Shown here piece by piece: positions 1 through 10,029 of a stretch of DNA of 64,000 bases (its first letter is position 1; every line of letters starts with the position of its first letter). The stretch lies in assembly GCF_963678635.1 (NCBI RefSeq), contig NC_087065.1, forward strand, positions 57,438,754-57,502,753, read 5' to 3'. Both the position numbers and the translations under genes were made by a program. Source of the stretch: Symsagittifera roscoffensis (taxonomy: Eukaryota > Xenacoelomorpha > Acoela > Convolutidae). A model generated the notes under the pieces. That model ran no database searches and had not been told where the DNA came from. It was given only the letters and a program-made list of their open reading frames with translations.

Positions 1-1037
1 TGGAGACGTTTTCTTTCCCTCATACTCTGGGTAGAAAAAGGTTAAGGGTAAAGATTTCTCGTGTCCAGTTAGCATCATGTGTGGACTAACTCCAGTGGTG
101 GAGTGTTGCGTGCTGTTGTAGGCTCCCATCACCTGTGGAAGGTATCTGTCCCAATCGGTCATGTACCTGGAACAATATACTCTCAGCATCGACACTAACG
201 TCCTATTCGTCTGGGGGTGGTATGTCGTGGAGTGAGCCTGAGCAACCTGTGAGCGTCTCATAAGCTCTTTCGTAAGCTCTCCTACGAAAGCTGTTCCATT
301 ATCCGATTGAAACGTCATCGGACAACCATGTCTCGCTATCCACGTATTGATCAGGTGGTCGCATGTCCCTTCCGCCGAGGCAGTTATGCAGGGCACGCCT
401 CTGCATACTTCGTAAAGTGATCTATCATGACGAACACCTGATTATAACCACTGTCTGTCATGCATATCTTTTGGTGATCTATCTGCACCACCTCGTTGAA
501 TTCAGACGACTCGATCGATTGTAAGGGATATCGCAACTTCCTTGGATCCTTGACCTGTTGGCATGACAGTCATGCTGTTACCCACTTCTCGCATGCCTTT
601 TTCATTCCAGGCCACTCAAAGCGCTTCAAGATTCTCTGATATACTTTATCGATCCCCTGATGGCCCATCTGATCATGCGACCTGAATAATAGTTCTGTCT
701 GATAGAGTTGCGGCAACACTATCGCGTTATACTTGTATAGGACTCTGTCTTCTTCTCTTCTTTTGCAAGCCACAATCCCGTCCTTGTTCAAATATAACCT
801 CCCTTCCTTCTGCATGAAGTACTGTCGCAGGATACGATAACTATCTTCCTAGAGGTCCCCTTTATCCGGAGAACCATTCTCGATCCACCTTTTCAGGTTG
901 CTTGTCATGCGATCATTTCTCTGCGCCCTGAGAAGATCCGAGAGTCTGTATCTCGCCTTCATGTACGTCTTCATGACCCTCGTCTGACTATTCAGCTCAT
1001 TGGGCTGGTATGTGTCTTCTTCCATCTTAACGCACAA
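1..1037 (-). pseudogene. gypsy integrase, frameshifted and lacking the catalytic Glu segment
   Basis: The part from 1037 to 570 holds the usual pre-integrase region and the HHCC zinc finger (HDQMGHQG ... C at the end of the frame). Beyond 570 the rve core continues: first catalytic Asp in VVQIDHQ, then a frame break near 400, second catalytic Asp in FQSDNGTAF. The third region reads TYHPQTNRTLVSMLR: the block that normally carries the catalytic Glu between 'HPQTN' and 'RTL' is absent, apparently an in-frame deletion. The core then continues (DRYLPQVMGAYNS) to the window edge. The protein would be catalytically dead even without the frameshift. Confidence 0.8.
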
Positions 1038-1270
1038 AATCTTCGCCAGCGGCTGGGTTTCTTGCTTGAACGGCTAAAGATCAGTCCTGACTACCTCTTC
1101 CTGTGGCAACAAACTTATCGAACGTTTCGATACCGCTATTGTCTCCAAATCATCCGCTGCGTTGTCAAAGACTCTTTCGCTTGGTATAAGGTAGCGAGCA
1201 CTGTCAGAATCCTGGTACACCTCTCTGTCCAGATCCCTTGCACGAGTTTCCACTAGTAGTGTGTGGATCG

Positions 1271-1979
1271 CTAGTTCGGACAGTTCTGATCCCGAGCTCT
1301 AGTTCCTGTCTGAACAGGTTTCAATTCCTGAGTTTTGGGAATTGTCATCTGTTGAAGAGTTTGTGATGGAGCCTGCACGCTCCTCCAGATCATGTCTGTG
1401 CCTTCTTCGCATCCATCTGAACTCCCCGGACAAAACCTTGTTCTCCAGGTCCTGTTTCTCATCAGGAATTTTTTCATCTATCTCAGACTCCCCGGACAAA
1501 CTTTCTTGTCCCGGGTGTTGATCTTGTGCTCGCTGGCTGTTCTCATTGTTCATCTCCCCGGACAAACAGTCTCGCAGCAGGTTTTGTTTTACCTTCTCAC
1601 CTTCTTTATCCTGGTCCACAAAGGTGACAGTTTTCCTTCGCGTACTGCTTCCCTGTTCTTTCCGTCCGTAAGAAGTACTGGCTGAAACCTCGTGTGGTAT
1701 TGAGGATACTAGTTACTGAACTATTGTCCTACAATCACTCTCGTTCTCTTCGTGTTGTCGTCTGAACGGCATGATCTTCACCTTCTCGCTGACTGTTAGC
1801 GATGCCACTGCTGCTGTCCACTCGGGGTCATCTCTGGTCACTTCTCTTTCTAACAATCCACCCAGCATCCGCATCACTTGCGGTGTAACCTGCACCGTTT
1901 TATCCAATAATAAGAGGCTGTTTATGTTCATGCGAGAGAGTTCTTGCTGGACCAGATTCGAGCGCAGCAACAGATCCAA
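1271..1979 (-). pseudogene. spacer between RNase H and integrase of the gypsy element
   Basis: About 350 codons separate RNase H from the integrase zinc finger, longer than the usual connection. The frames (1979-1713, then 1619-1299) are hydrophilic and Glu/Ser/Asp-rich. They contain three copies of a short LSGE motif, encoded by a DNA repeat seen on the plus strand as TCCCCGGACAAA near 1424, 1488 and 1555. I recognise no domain. It could be a lineage-specific insertion in pol. Confidence 0.5.
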
Positions 1980-2069
1980 GGGGACCGGGTCCTCTTTGGA
2001 TAGGATCTTTATCTCGGCTGCTTTCTCTACAGGTAACTCATGTCCTGGAATTGGATGTCCAGACTTGTC

Positions 2070-3849
2070 TTACCATCTCGTTAAGGGAAACGCTTTATAG
2101 GTTTCTTTGTCCAGAAACGAGAATCCCTTCTTTATTTCTGCCTGATTGGCTTTCTTCTGCTCCAATCTTTCATAGAACTCAGTTTTCTTGCTGAGGCTAT
2201 CAGCATTCTGGTGTTTATCACGCATCCTGTGCTCGATTATCATGTGGTAGCCATTCAATCTCACTATCCATCTACCAATGTAACTCTGATCCATCGAGTA
2301 GGTCTTTAACCAGGATAACGCTCTGTTGTCCACGCGTAACTTGAAGGGAGCGCTCCCCAAGTATGCGCGGTATTTTTCCACAAATGTGACTACTGCAAAC
2401 ATTTCCGCTTTTGGTGTGCCATATTTCATCTCAGAGTCACTCAAGACTTTGCTGCCGTATGCAATGGGACGGAGAACCGTTCTTCCATTCCATTCTTGCT
2501 CCTGATGCAATATTCCTGAGATGGCTACTACCGATGCGTCTGTGTCAAAAACATACATGCCCTTTTCTGTAGGCATGCCTAGCACTGGCGCTTCGCACAG
2601 TTCCCGCTTTATGTTCTCGAAGGCAACTTGTGCTTCATCGTTCCATTCGAACTTTTTCCCTTTGTTGCGCATCAGCTTCTGCATCGGATACACCTTGTCC
2701 GCATATCTTTTTATGAACTCCCGGTAGTAATTGGCAAACCCTAAGAAGCTCAGGAGCTGTGTGTCCGTTCTGGGAGCCTTCCATGTCAACACTGCTTCTA
2801 CTGCTTTAGGGTCCGGCCTCACACCATGCCTTTCCACCATCCTTCCCAGGTACTTGATTGAATCACATTTCGATGGTTTGCACTTCAAGCCTGCTCTTTT
2901 CATGCATCCAAAGACCTCATCGAGCCGATCAATATGGTCTTCCAGGGTTGGTGTCGCTATGACTACGTCATCCACGTAACACATCACGAGATTCCCGTAC
3001 TTCTTGGTCACTCTGGTCAAAGCCTGAGCCATCAGTCTTTGAAAAGTGGCCGTTGCATTGCACAAGCCGAAGGGCATCCTCTTCCGCTGGTACAATCCCA
3101 ATTCTCACGCGAATCCGGTTTTCTCTCTATCCTTCTTCCGCAGAGGGACCTGCCACAAGGCAGAATCCAAGTCCAATGTGGTGAAGAACTTGGCATCACC
3201 ATGCTTAGAGAGGCTCTCGTCAATTCGCGGTATCGGGTACGCATCTTTTATCGTTACCGCGTTCAAATAGCGAAAGTCGCAACAAAATCTTAGCTGCCCC
3301 CCCTTTCTTTTTTGCCATTACCACCCCGCAAGCCCACGGCAATTTCGAGGGTTCTATCATGTCGTATTCGAGCAGCATTTCGATTTCCGCTCGGCACGCT
3401 TCCGACTTGTGTGGCGTCATTCGTCTCGCGCCTTCTCTGTGCGGAACGGCACCTTCTTCCAGTTCAATTTCGTGTTCGACGAAGTTACAGCAAGCGATAT
3501 CCGCTTTATGTTTTGAAAATACATCTGCGTTCCGATTTAACACGTCCCGCAATTTTTCGAAATCTCCCTCACCTATTTTCCCTTTTAAATGTTCTATCTC
3601 TGGCAAGACCGGTTTGTCAGATTCTAGTTCGTATGACGAGTGGCGTTCCGGAAAATTCGAGCAGCTCGATAAGCCGTCGTCCGTTTCGGATTTCATTGAA
3701 AACAATTTATGTTTAGATTTTAATTCATTAACCCTCTTTAAAATTTTATCTTTGTTGGCATGATAAGGACAGTCTTTCTTCAAAGCGTTACCGAGAAGCT
3801 CCGGCCTAAAATCACCGAACTCTGAATATTTGGATTCGGTACTAAGCAA
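2070..3849 (-). pseudogene. reverse transcriptase and RNase H, broken
   Basis: The first segment (3849 to about 3304) holds the RT N-terminus, with the entry motif WACGVVMAKKKGG. The reading frame then shifts at a run of seven C on the plus strand (3297-3303). In the new frame the RT fingers/palm blocks continue (FTTLDLDSALWQV) until a TGA at 3105-3107, after which the same frame runs open to 2070. That last part contains LPFG-like MPFGLCNA, the catalytic YVDD, and RNase H with its acidic residues in FDTDAS, KAEMFAVV, VDNRAL and a final HQNADSLSK. Domain order and motif spacing fit Ty3/gypsy. The enzyme cannot be made intact from this sequence. Confidence 0.9.
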
Positions 3850-3933
3850 ACCTGTTTACTATCACTTAACGAATTCAAATTTCTCATTCTAAAAATTGCC
3901 ACCACAGCTTGTCCTGGCTGTAGTTTTACTTTT

Positions 3934-4707
3934 CTATCTAAAAAATGGCACCTTGTTTTCGTCTGTTATTATCCTATTAATCGGTTTCTTAACATAATTC
4001 CGGTCAGGGTTCCTAATCCGTATCAGACCGTTGTTCAAGTCAATCATCACGTCGAAATTCCTGACAAAATCTCTGCCCAAGATGAATTGGTCGGCGTCGT
4101 CCAAATTTTCTACCACCAGGAAGCTCATCCAAAGATCCCGTCCTCCCATGTGGAGAACCGTTATTGGTGTTCTTCCGGCTACGTAGATCGCTCCTCGATT
4201 GGCGGTGGCCAGTCGGAGATTCGTTGGAATCAGATCTTCCCTCGTGAAGCCCATTCTTTCCCAAGTTTTTATCGGCATCACACTCACTACCGCTCCTGTG
4301 TCCAGAAGCCATGTGACTCCGATTTTGTTTCCGTTAACGTCGAGCATATGTGCGGTCACATCTGCTTCATACCCAATGTGTACTGCATCTTGTTCCATCA
4401 TGGCGTCATGGCCTATCCTGCGGACTTTGAATTCCTCCTCACCCAAATAGATCTGCCCTATCTGGTCACTGTCTGTTGTTACATAAGTCCTAGTGTAGAT
4501 ACTGATCCCATCCACGTTCAGCTTCACTTGATACGGCCCATAGACCTCCATGTAGCGTCCATGAAGTTTCTTCATGCGAGGGCCACCCGTTGTTAGTAGT
4601 GCTCGCACAGCTCTCGACTCAGTGCGTGGCTCCACCTGCCTCAGATAATCTGCATATGTGTCCAAATGCATCAAAGTGAACTCGGATGGTTCACTCAGAT
4701 TTCTGAT
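3934..4707 (-). CDS. retropepsin-type aspartic protease of the gypsy element
   Basis: The frame carries the catalytic signature LLDTGAVVSVMP about 120 residues in, followed by the second conserved block FILGRDF, as expected for a retroviral-type protease that cleaves the gag-pol polyprotein. The N-terminal 100 residues have no recognised domain. The frame is -1 relative to gag and is open across the gag stop, so no start codon of its own is required. The ORF stops at 3934, separated from the RT frame by about 85 bp that contains stops, another sign of decay. Confidence 0.8.
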   Translation of the reverse strand: MRNLSEPSEFTLMHLDTYADYLRQVEPRTESRAVRALLTTGGPRMKKLHGRYMEVYGPYQVKLNVDGISIYTRTYVTTDSDQIGQIYLGEEEFKVRRIGHDAMMEQDAVHIGYEADVTAHMLDVNGNKIGVTWLLDTGAVVSVMPIKTWERMGFTREDLIPTNLRLATANRGAIYVAGRTPITVLHMGGRDLWMSFLVVENLDDADQFILGRDFVRNFDVMIDLNNGLIRIRNPDRNYVKKPINRIITDENKVPFFR

Positions 4708-6629
4708 TACCTGATCCCAGCCACTGAGATTATCGACTGTATCTTGCTTCCTTGTGGCACCATGCCGAACCTCTGACCGGAGATCACATTAAGTTTCATG
4801 CTCAAACTGCTTGGTGCTTTAGTTTCCTCGACCTCAGTTGCTTCGAAGGTGTTCAGTTGCTCCTGTAGTTTCTCATTCTCCAGTTCGAGTGTCACTTTTT
4901 GTTCGATCTCTTTCGTCACCAGTTCCTGCTGCACTCTATTTAGAGCATCCCTCGCGGCTGCCCTATAATCAATCTTGAAGTCATCGGCTGCAGTCACTGT
5001 TTCCGGTTCACGTGTCTCTTCAGTTACCGCTTGCATTTTCTTCGCCGCCACCTCTTGAGGTTTGTCTTTTCTGCATGCCTCCGCTTCACTCAACAGGCGA
5101 GCTTTGCTGGCTTTCACTTCTGACAAAGCTTCTTCATGCCTTGGATGTTTGATGTCTACCACTGCATCCCAGAATTGCGGACAATCTGATTTAAAATGAC
5201 CTTCCAAGTTGCAAAAGAAACACCTCGGGCCGAATTTTGCAATCACTCCTCTCATGACGTCCTCATGGTCCAATCCTATCGCTTTCATGCCTTGTTTGTA
5301 AGTTGGGCATGCTGACACATGATGGTCCGCTGAACTGCAATTGGCACAAGAGCGTCTCTTGTCCATATCATCCCTCGGTTTGTACCAGTTGTTCCCTTGG
5401 TTTGCCGGTCCGTTGCTAAAATTGCTATAATTGTTCTTATAATAACCAGATCTCGAAGGAGGTTTCAATAAAAGATATTCTTTTGACTTGAGCCTCAACT
5501 CCTCTGGTGTTGGCGCATTTGTTGATAGTGGTGTGTAATGCGTTGCCAGCATTGTCCGAAGTTCATCATTCTTCACACCATCGATGAATTTTGAGGCTAC
5601 TGCCAGGTTCATCCTTCGGTTTGACTCATCCGGTTGGCTGCGTCTTCTCAGCATTTCCAAGTCGTCTAGAAACTTGTCTATCGTTTCATCCTCTCGTTGC
5701 CTCCGTTTCTCGAAGCGCATCATCGCCTGGTGCCCCTGCACCCCTGTTCCAAAACGGTTTAGCAAGATTTCGAAGATTTTCTCGCCTGTGTCACGCTGAT
5801 ATTGCTTCTTGTCCATGACACAGTTCAGGGCTGTCCCTTCCAAGTTACTGGTGAGCGCACTGCATTCTTGTCTTTCCGACAAATCCTCCTCCTCGAAATG
5901 CAGCTTCATTACTTCTATCCAGGTATCAATACAGCCATCAGATTCGTCTTTATAGCATCTTGGTTTCTTAAAGACTCTTCTGGACTTCTCACTGCGTTCA
6001 TTGGTTCTGGATAACCTTGTAAGGAATGTCTCCAAAGACCTGTTCAGGGGTTCAAAGGCTGTGGCCATTGCCGTAGCATCCCTTGAGTGTCCCGCCTGAG
6101 TGTCCTCACACCTTGTCAAAGGCTCTGTCTTCGGTGCATCCCTGCAATCCGAATCGCCGTGAGTGTTTCCCCATTGGCCCACGTGACTCCTTCCTGGGCT
6201 CGCATGTCTCCTGTTACCGGAATCACTTCTCCCAGTCGCATGTCTGCCTTGCGTTGGTCGTTCGTTAGAGGTCTGTCTGTTCCCCGTTGAACTTGCTCTA
6301 CTGTTCGGGCCCCATGTTCTATTATCCCTTGTGGCATAGCTTGATGAACTGCCCCTGCCTCTAGTGGATCCATATGTCCTCCTCCTTTGATGGTCATTGA
6401 AGTTCACCTTCGGCTCCCTGCTGGGACCTCCCGAGTTCGGTTCCCCTTCTTTTGGTCCACTCTTGCTGCCTAGTAGCCCGTCCAACCTATCCATGATAGC
6501 CTGAGTTCGCCTCTCCATCATCGCGTCTATCTTTGTGTCAAGAGTCCCAAGAGACTGCTCTTGCTGAATTCTTAACTTCTCCATGTCGTCTCTTAAGCTT
6601 AACTCTCTCGATTCCGCCTCTATTTTCAT
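4707..6629 (-). CDS. gag: gag capsid/nucleocapsid polyprotein of the gypsy element
   Basis: This 640-residue open frame encodes the structural protein that packages element RNA. The first 80 residues are helical and charged. Residues about 80-190 are Arg/Ser/Gly-rich. A retrotransposon-gag helical domain follows (about 215-400), with the usual Trp/Leu/Arg-rich 'FEKRRQRE...LDDLE' block. Two CCHC zinc knuckles of pattern C-x2-C-x4-H-x4-C lie near residues 428 and 467 (CANCSSADHHVSAC and CFFCNLEGHFKSDC). The tail is a coiled coil. The stop at 4707 falls where the protease frame, shifted by -1, is already open, so gag and pol may have been joined by -1 frameshifting. The N-terminus is probably upstream in the broken 6666-7627 region. 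Confidence 0.85.
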   Translation of the reverse strand: MKIEAESRELSLRDDMEKLRIQQEQSLGTLDTKIDAMMERRTQAIMDRLDGLLGSKSGPKEGEPNSGGPSREPKVNFNDHQRRRTYGSTRGRGSSSSYATRDNRTWGPNSRASSTGNRQTSNERPTQGRHATGRSDSGNRRHASPGRSHVGQWGNTHGDSDCRDAPKTEPLTRCEDTQAGHSRDATAMATAFEPLNRSLETFLTRLSRTNERSEKSRRVFKKPRCYKDESDGCIDTWIEVMKLHFEEEDLSERQECSALTSNLEGTALNCVMDKKQYQRDTGEKIFEILLNRFGTGVQGHQAMMRFEKRRQREDETIDKFLDDLEMLRRRSQPDESNRRMNLAVASKFIDGVKNDELRTMLATHYTPLSTNAPTPEELRLKSKEYLLLKPPSRSGYYKNNYSNFSNGPANQGNNWYKPRDDMDKRRSCANCSSADHHVSACPTYKQGMKAIGLDHEDVMRGVIAKFGPRCFFCNLEGHFKSDCPQFWDAVVDIKHPRHEEALSEVKASKARLLSEAEACRKDKPQEVAAKKMQAVTEETREPETVTAADDFKIDYRAAARDALNRVQQELVTKEIEQKVTLELENEKLQEQLNTFEATEVEETKAPSSLSMKLNVISGQRFGMVPQGSKIQSIISVAGIR

Positions 6630-6665
6630 TCGCGAAAAGTTCTTCGCTATGTGCTCGTCCGTTCT

Positions 6666-7627
6666 TTATTTCAAGCGTTTTTCGCTCCTACCAACTTCTT
6701 GTCTAGTGCGGTTTATTTCTTCCCGCAGACTTTTTCTTTCAATGTGAACTGCTCTTTCTAGTTCACTCATTCTTATAGACATCTGTTCATTTTGTTCTCC
6801 TATACTGTCCACTATGTTGTTCAAGGCTTCTTCTAGTACTGCCCCGTTATCCACGAGTGGCGTCACTAGTGGCGGTGTAACCCTGTCGGTCCCAGGTAGC
6901 TTCGTGCTGGTCGAGATTTGGGCCTTGACTCTCTGCCTCGACGTCTTTTCATTATCCACCTCAGGATCCGCCGATGCGTTGCCTAGCCCTTTGTTTCTAC
7001 TCTCCCCAGTTCGCGGCTTTGACATTGTCATAATCGCGAAGCCTCTCGACTGGCCCGGTGTGTTTACCTCTTTGCTTATCGTTCTCACCACACCAAATTT
7101 GTCCATGGTTCCAGTCACTCTTTCAACGTATGCCTCATTCTCCTGGGTCGAACTATTGAGGCTGACTTGAGACCAAAAGTCCACTTGCTCTTCTTCGTCC
7201 TCCTCCTCCTCCTGGGATTCACCTTCATTTCCTGTGCCCACTCCCATGGTGAATGGAAATATGTTTCCTAAGGTGTTCCTCATTCTTTCTGAGAACGATG
7301 AGGACGTTGTTTGTTTCTCAGTCCCGCCTGCCATCATGGTGTTGTCTGTTGGAGATCTTCTAGTTGCCACTATTTCACTATTTCAGTTGAAATGTCGGAC
7401 AGTTCCGACATCTCCTCTCGATCCATTGTCCCGGTGGAAGTGGCAAAATCATGGCCTTGTTCTACCGGAGTAGATTCACTCGCCAGCCTTCTGCCTCTCC
7501 CTTCCAGTCCATGTACTTCCTGGTTGTCATTCTTGTCCTGGTTTGTATTGACCTCCACTTCTAACATTTCTTTTCTCTCTTCTGAGGTCTTCTGACTCCT
7601 CGTTTCAACCATTCTGTCTGAAACCAT
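6666..7627 (-). pseudogene. gag N-terminal region, two consecutive frames
   Basis: Two consecutive minus frames (7627 to 7370, then 7370 to 6666) give acidic, Ser/Thr-rich protein. The second ends in a coiled-coil-like Glu/Arg-rich stretch reading into the main gag frame that opens at 6629. The first frame stops exactly where the second opens, and the second has no ATG there, so I read this as one gag N-terminus interrupted by a frameshift. A stretch of acidic residues (EEEEDEEE) lies near 7200. Sequence similarity to a named gag family was not recognised; assignment rests on position. Confidence 0.5.
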
Positions 7628-8030
7628 CTCCCTTTGTCGGTCCGGGCTCGTCTGATCCGATCCACAAAAGGGTCGGTCATTGTTTTTCTTTGCTTTTTAG
7701 GTATGAATTTCCTAGAGCTATCACCTCGTTTAGGTATCCTTGACTTGTCTAGACTCATTCTCAATTTGTCACTTCTTAATGCCTAAACACTTAATTCGAT
7801 TGCTAGTGTTCTTTTCATCTGACCAATGATAATAATAACGCAACACAAAAAATTTCAAAAGTTTCTATTAAATAGTGACCACGAATCCTTGTATGTTATC
7901 ACAGTACAGCGTGTATATAATTTATTCACACTAACTGATTATCGGTCGTAAGATTTGAGAACTAGCACAATGTGATGATATCAGTCAAATTAAAAGATAG
8001 TAAACTCACTACCTAATCAAGCACCAATTA
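7561..8030 (-). other. Retrotransposon 5' leader
   Basis: This stretch precedes the first gag-like frame. A short basic frame (7561-7764) overlaps the start of gag and may be chance or a decayed N-terminus. Immediately inside 8030 the minus strand reads TAATTGGTGCTTGATTAGG, following ...CAACA. That resembles an LTR end (CA) followed by a TGG-containing primer-binding site, but I could not match it to a particular tRNA. No splice or packaging signal is recognisable. Confidence 0.3.
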
Positions 8031-8168
8031 TGTTGATTTAAAAACAAAACCAAAAAAATATATATAATGACAGAATATGAATACATCTATAAAAAATTTA
8101 TGTGTATTGTACTTTTAGTCGGTCGCAGTACAATAGTCGAACTTGTCTTTTAAAGAAAAAGCTTTCCC
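8031..8168 (-). repeat. possible remnant of the gypsy 5' LTR, cut by the Polinton
   Basis: On the minus strand this segment ends in CA at 8031, just before the putative primer-binding site, and contains a TATATATA stretch (about 8058-8065). If it is the LTR, its outer part should continue on the far side of the Polinton, after 26822. The 3' LTR lies outside the window, so this cannot be verified by comparison. Confidence 0.3.
8163..8168. repeat. target site duplication, left copy
   Basis: TTTCCC immediately precedes the first base of the left inverted repeat and is identical to the six bases after the right inverted repeat. Six-base duplications are the hallmark of Polinton integration. Confidence 0.9.
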
Positions 8169-8394
8169 AGTAGTATAGGTTGGGGCAGTTCAAGGGGGGG
8201 GGGGGCCTGGCGACCCCCATGTATTAAGATAGGCTATAGACTATCCGGTCGCCAACCTATGTATTAAGATAGGGAATAGATTTCCAATGTATTAAGATAG
8301 GGAATAGGTTTCCCAATGTATTAAGATACGAGGTTTCAGATGGTAAGTTTCAGAAAAATTTTTGCCGTCCGAATTTTTTGAGCTCGATTTTGCC
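8169..8394 (+). repeat. Polinton left terminal inverted repeat
   Basis: The segment is the inverted counterpart of 26425-26816. Similarity is near-complete for the outer 200 bases and resumes at a shared GAGCTCGATT box (8380-8389). About 165 bp present in the middle of the right copy is missing here. It contains a G13 run (8192-8204), three copies of TGTATTAAGATAGG and the motif TGGTAAGTTTCAGA. Confidence 0.9.
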
Positions 8395-9500
8395 GATACT
8401 TGCGTTTCTTAGCTAACTTCTACGATTTGTGATATGTAAGGACTATCATGTCTTACAAAAATTCGGTATGGTAAGTTTCAGAAGGTAAGTTTCAAAAAAT
8501 TTTTTGAAAATTTTTAAAGTTTTACCTTCAAATACATTTTTATCTTGAAAAAACAATTTTTTATTAAAAATTGAAAAAAAAATTTTTGGATGGTAAGTTT
8601 CAGGTGGTAAGTTTCGACGAAAATTGAGTTTCGATTTATAGTATGGGATCATAAACTAATATATCATGGAATATTTTTTTTCTCGAAAGAATCTTAAATT
8701 CTTATTTCATGTTATTTATTTTCCCTCAGGTTATCTGGGGAAAATTGTCAAGAGGGGATTATCTTTGACAGGTTAGTTATTCCGCTCCACGGGATATCAG
8801 AGGAATCTTGACAGCTCCTCATGGTTGATTACTTTTATATCCTACTTAATCTTTTTTGCGCAGGTTATCTGGAGAACGGATGACAGGTTCATTACACTTG
8901 TTAATTTTATGACTTGTTTTATCTTTTTTCACATAATTATCTAACTTATTTTTACCTCAACTGGTTTATTTATTCTGTCATATTTCTTGCTACGATTCAT
9001 TTCAGTTCTCTTTTATCACTTTGTCTTTAATCTTTAAAAAATTCTTTGAAATTTCCAAATTTTCCAAAAAAATTATTTGAAATTTCCAAATTTTCCAAAA
9101 AATTATCATCCAAATTTATCAATTGCTCAGCCACGGTAAAAGTTTACACTGAGAAAAACATAGTATCATTTTTTTTTGGTTCTGATATTTTTGTGTAATA
9201 ATTTTTCCATCTTTCTCAGAGTAAACTTTTAAGAAAATTATACAATTTACTAGAAATTGGTTACAATTTTCGTAAATTTATCTACTCTATCGTTAGTTCT
9301 TTCAATTGGCGGACTACAACATCTATATTCCATCATCATTCTCCGTATTTCATCAAAGGGTTAGTTGCTAAGATGCTTTTCTTTTCGTAAAAAAATTTAA
9401 GGAATTTAAAAAGTTAAATTACATAAATAATCAAACAATTCACTACATCGTATAGTAAAATTACTGCAAAAATTTACACTTACAAATAAAAAATTCACTT
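8395..9500. other. Polinton left subterminal non-coding region
   Basis: No credible gene. The first part repeats the TIR motif GGTAAGTTTCA four more times, in two pairs (near 8470/8484 and 8591/8604). Further in there are two copies of CAGGTTATCTGG (near 8727 and 8862) and an inverted repeat with arms 9138-9155 and 9212-9230 (AAAAGTTTAC...CTGAG against its complement) separated by about 56 bases. The rest is AT-rich. Confidence 0.6.
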
Positions 9501-10029
9501 TTACATAAAATTACTGATAAAATTCAAAACATACACATCATGAACATTATTCAAGTTCTTCTGGAAGAATTTAAAAAGGAGAAATGCTGAATAAATTGCG
9601 TAAAAACCACACAAATTATCAGTTTTTTGTAGCTTTCGAGGAACCATTCGTCGAAACTTTTTTTGTCAAAAAAGGGTAAGTTGATCTCTTTCTTCCCAAA
9701 GAATCAGCAAAGTAGTAGCTTTTATTAATTCGAGCAATCATAATCCAGTGTTCTCCTCTATCATTGCTTGGGGCTGAGTTAATAATTGCAAAAGAGTATT
9801 TTGTTAGTTGAGGTACTGTATCAGAAGGGTATGATCCCATGTACTTCAACCTGAGCTCTGGAATTCTTTCAATAATTTGCAACAGTGAAATGTTACCCCT
9901 CTTTGCAATTGTAGGCTGATTTACAGCTAAAAATGAAATTGATAGTTTGATAGTGTACTTTAGGTTAAAAAAAAGGAAGAATAATGACTTACACACATTT
10001 AGGAATTGAATCAACAAAGTCCCATACAC
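9501..10029 (-). pseudogene. Polinton adenain-like cysteine protease (PRO), frameshifted
   Basis: This is the maturation protease of the capsid, related to adenovirus protease. The frame 10029-9619 shows YMGSYPSDTVPQL, then the catalytic His in GEHWIMIARI and the acidic/DSLG block YFADSLG. The frame then stops at 9619. The conserved catalytic-Cys block, LCGFYAIYSAF, is present directly downstream but in the neighbouring frame, ending at 9501. The frames part at a run of six T on the plus strand (9623-9628), where one base too many breaks the gene. Real coding probably starts inside the listed frame; a GTAAGT...TTTTTAG pair (9927-9992) suggests a 66-bp intron, but joining it to the upstream frame does not keep phase. 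Confidence 0.75.

Larger units (their letters stand above)
1..8030 (-). mobile_element. Ty3/gypsy-type LTR retrotransposon, internal region, decayed, 3' end outside window
   Basis: Read on the minus strand, domains follow the Ty3/gypsy order: gag with two CCHC zinc knuckles, aspartic protease, reverse transcriptase with YVDD, RNase H, then integrase with an HHCC finger and an rve core. This order (integrase after RNase H) separates it from Ty1/copia. The element enters at about 8030 and its integrase runs off base 1, so the 3' end and 3' LTR are not visible. The frame is broken many times: by a frame change inside gag, a frameshift at a C7 run (3297-3303), a nonsense codon in RT (3105-3107), stops in the spacer and a frameshift plus in-frame deletion in integrase. 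It is a dead copy. It lies 138 bp from the Polinton. Confidence 0.9.

Noticed and set aside
1392-1685. Plus-strand frames opposite gag/pol (1392-1685, 2521-3293, 4087-4596 and others)
   Set aside because: They lie antisense to motif-bearing retrotransposon frames and show no domains of their own.
8192-8204. Long G run as a telomere or G-quadruplex signal
   Set aside because: It is the expanded form of a short G run in the TIR (the right TIR has five C at the same place), probably slippage.
9927-9992. 66-bp intron in the protease gene
   Set aside because: Good donor and acceptor, but splicing the upstream 9989-10249 frame to the protease frame does not keep phase; noted only as a possibility.
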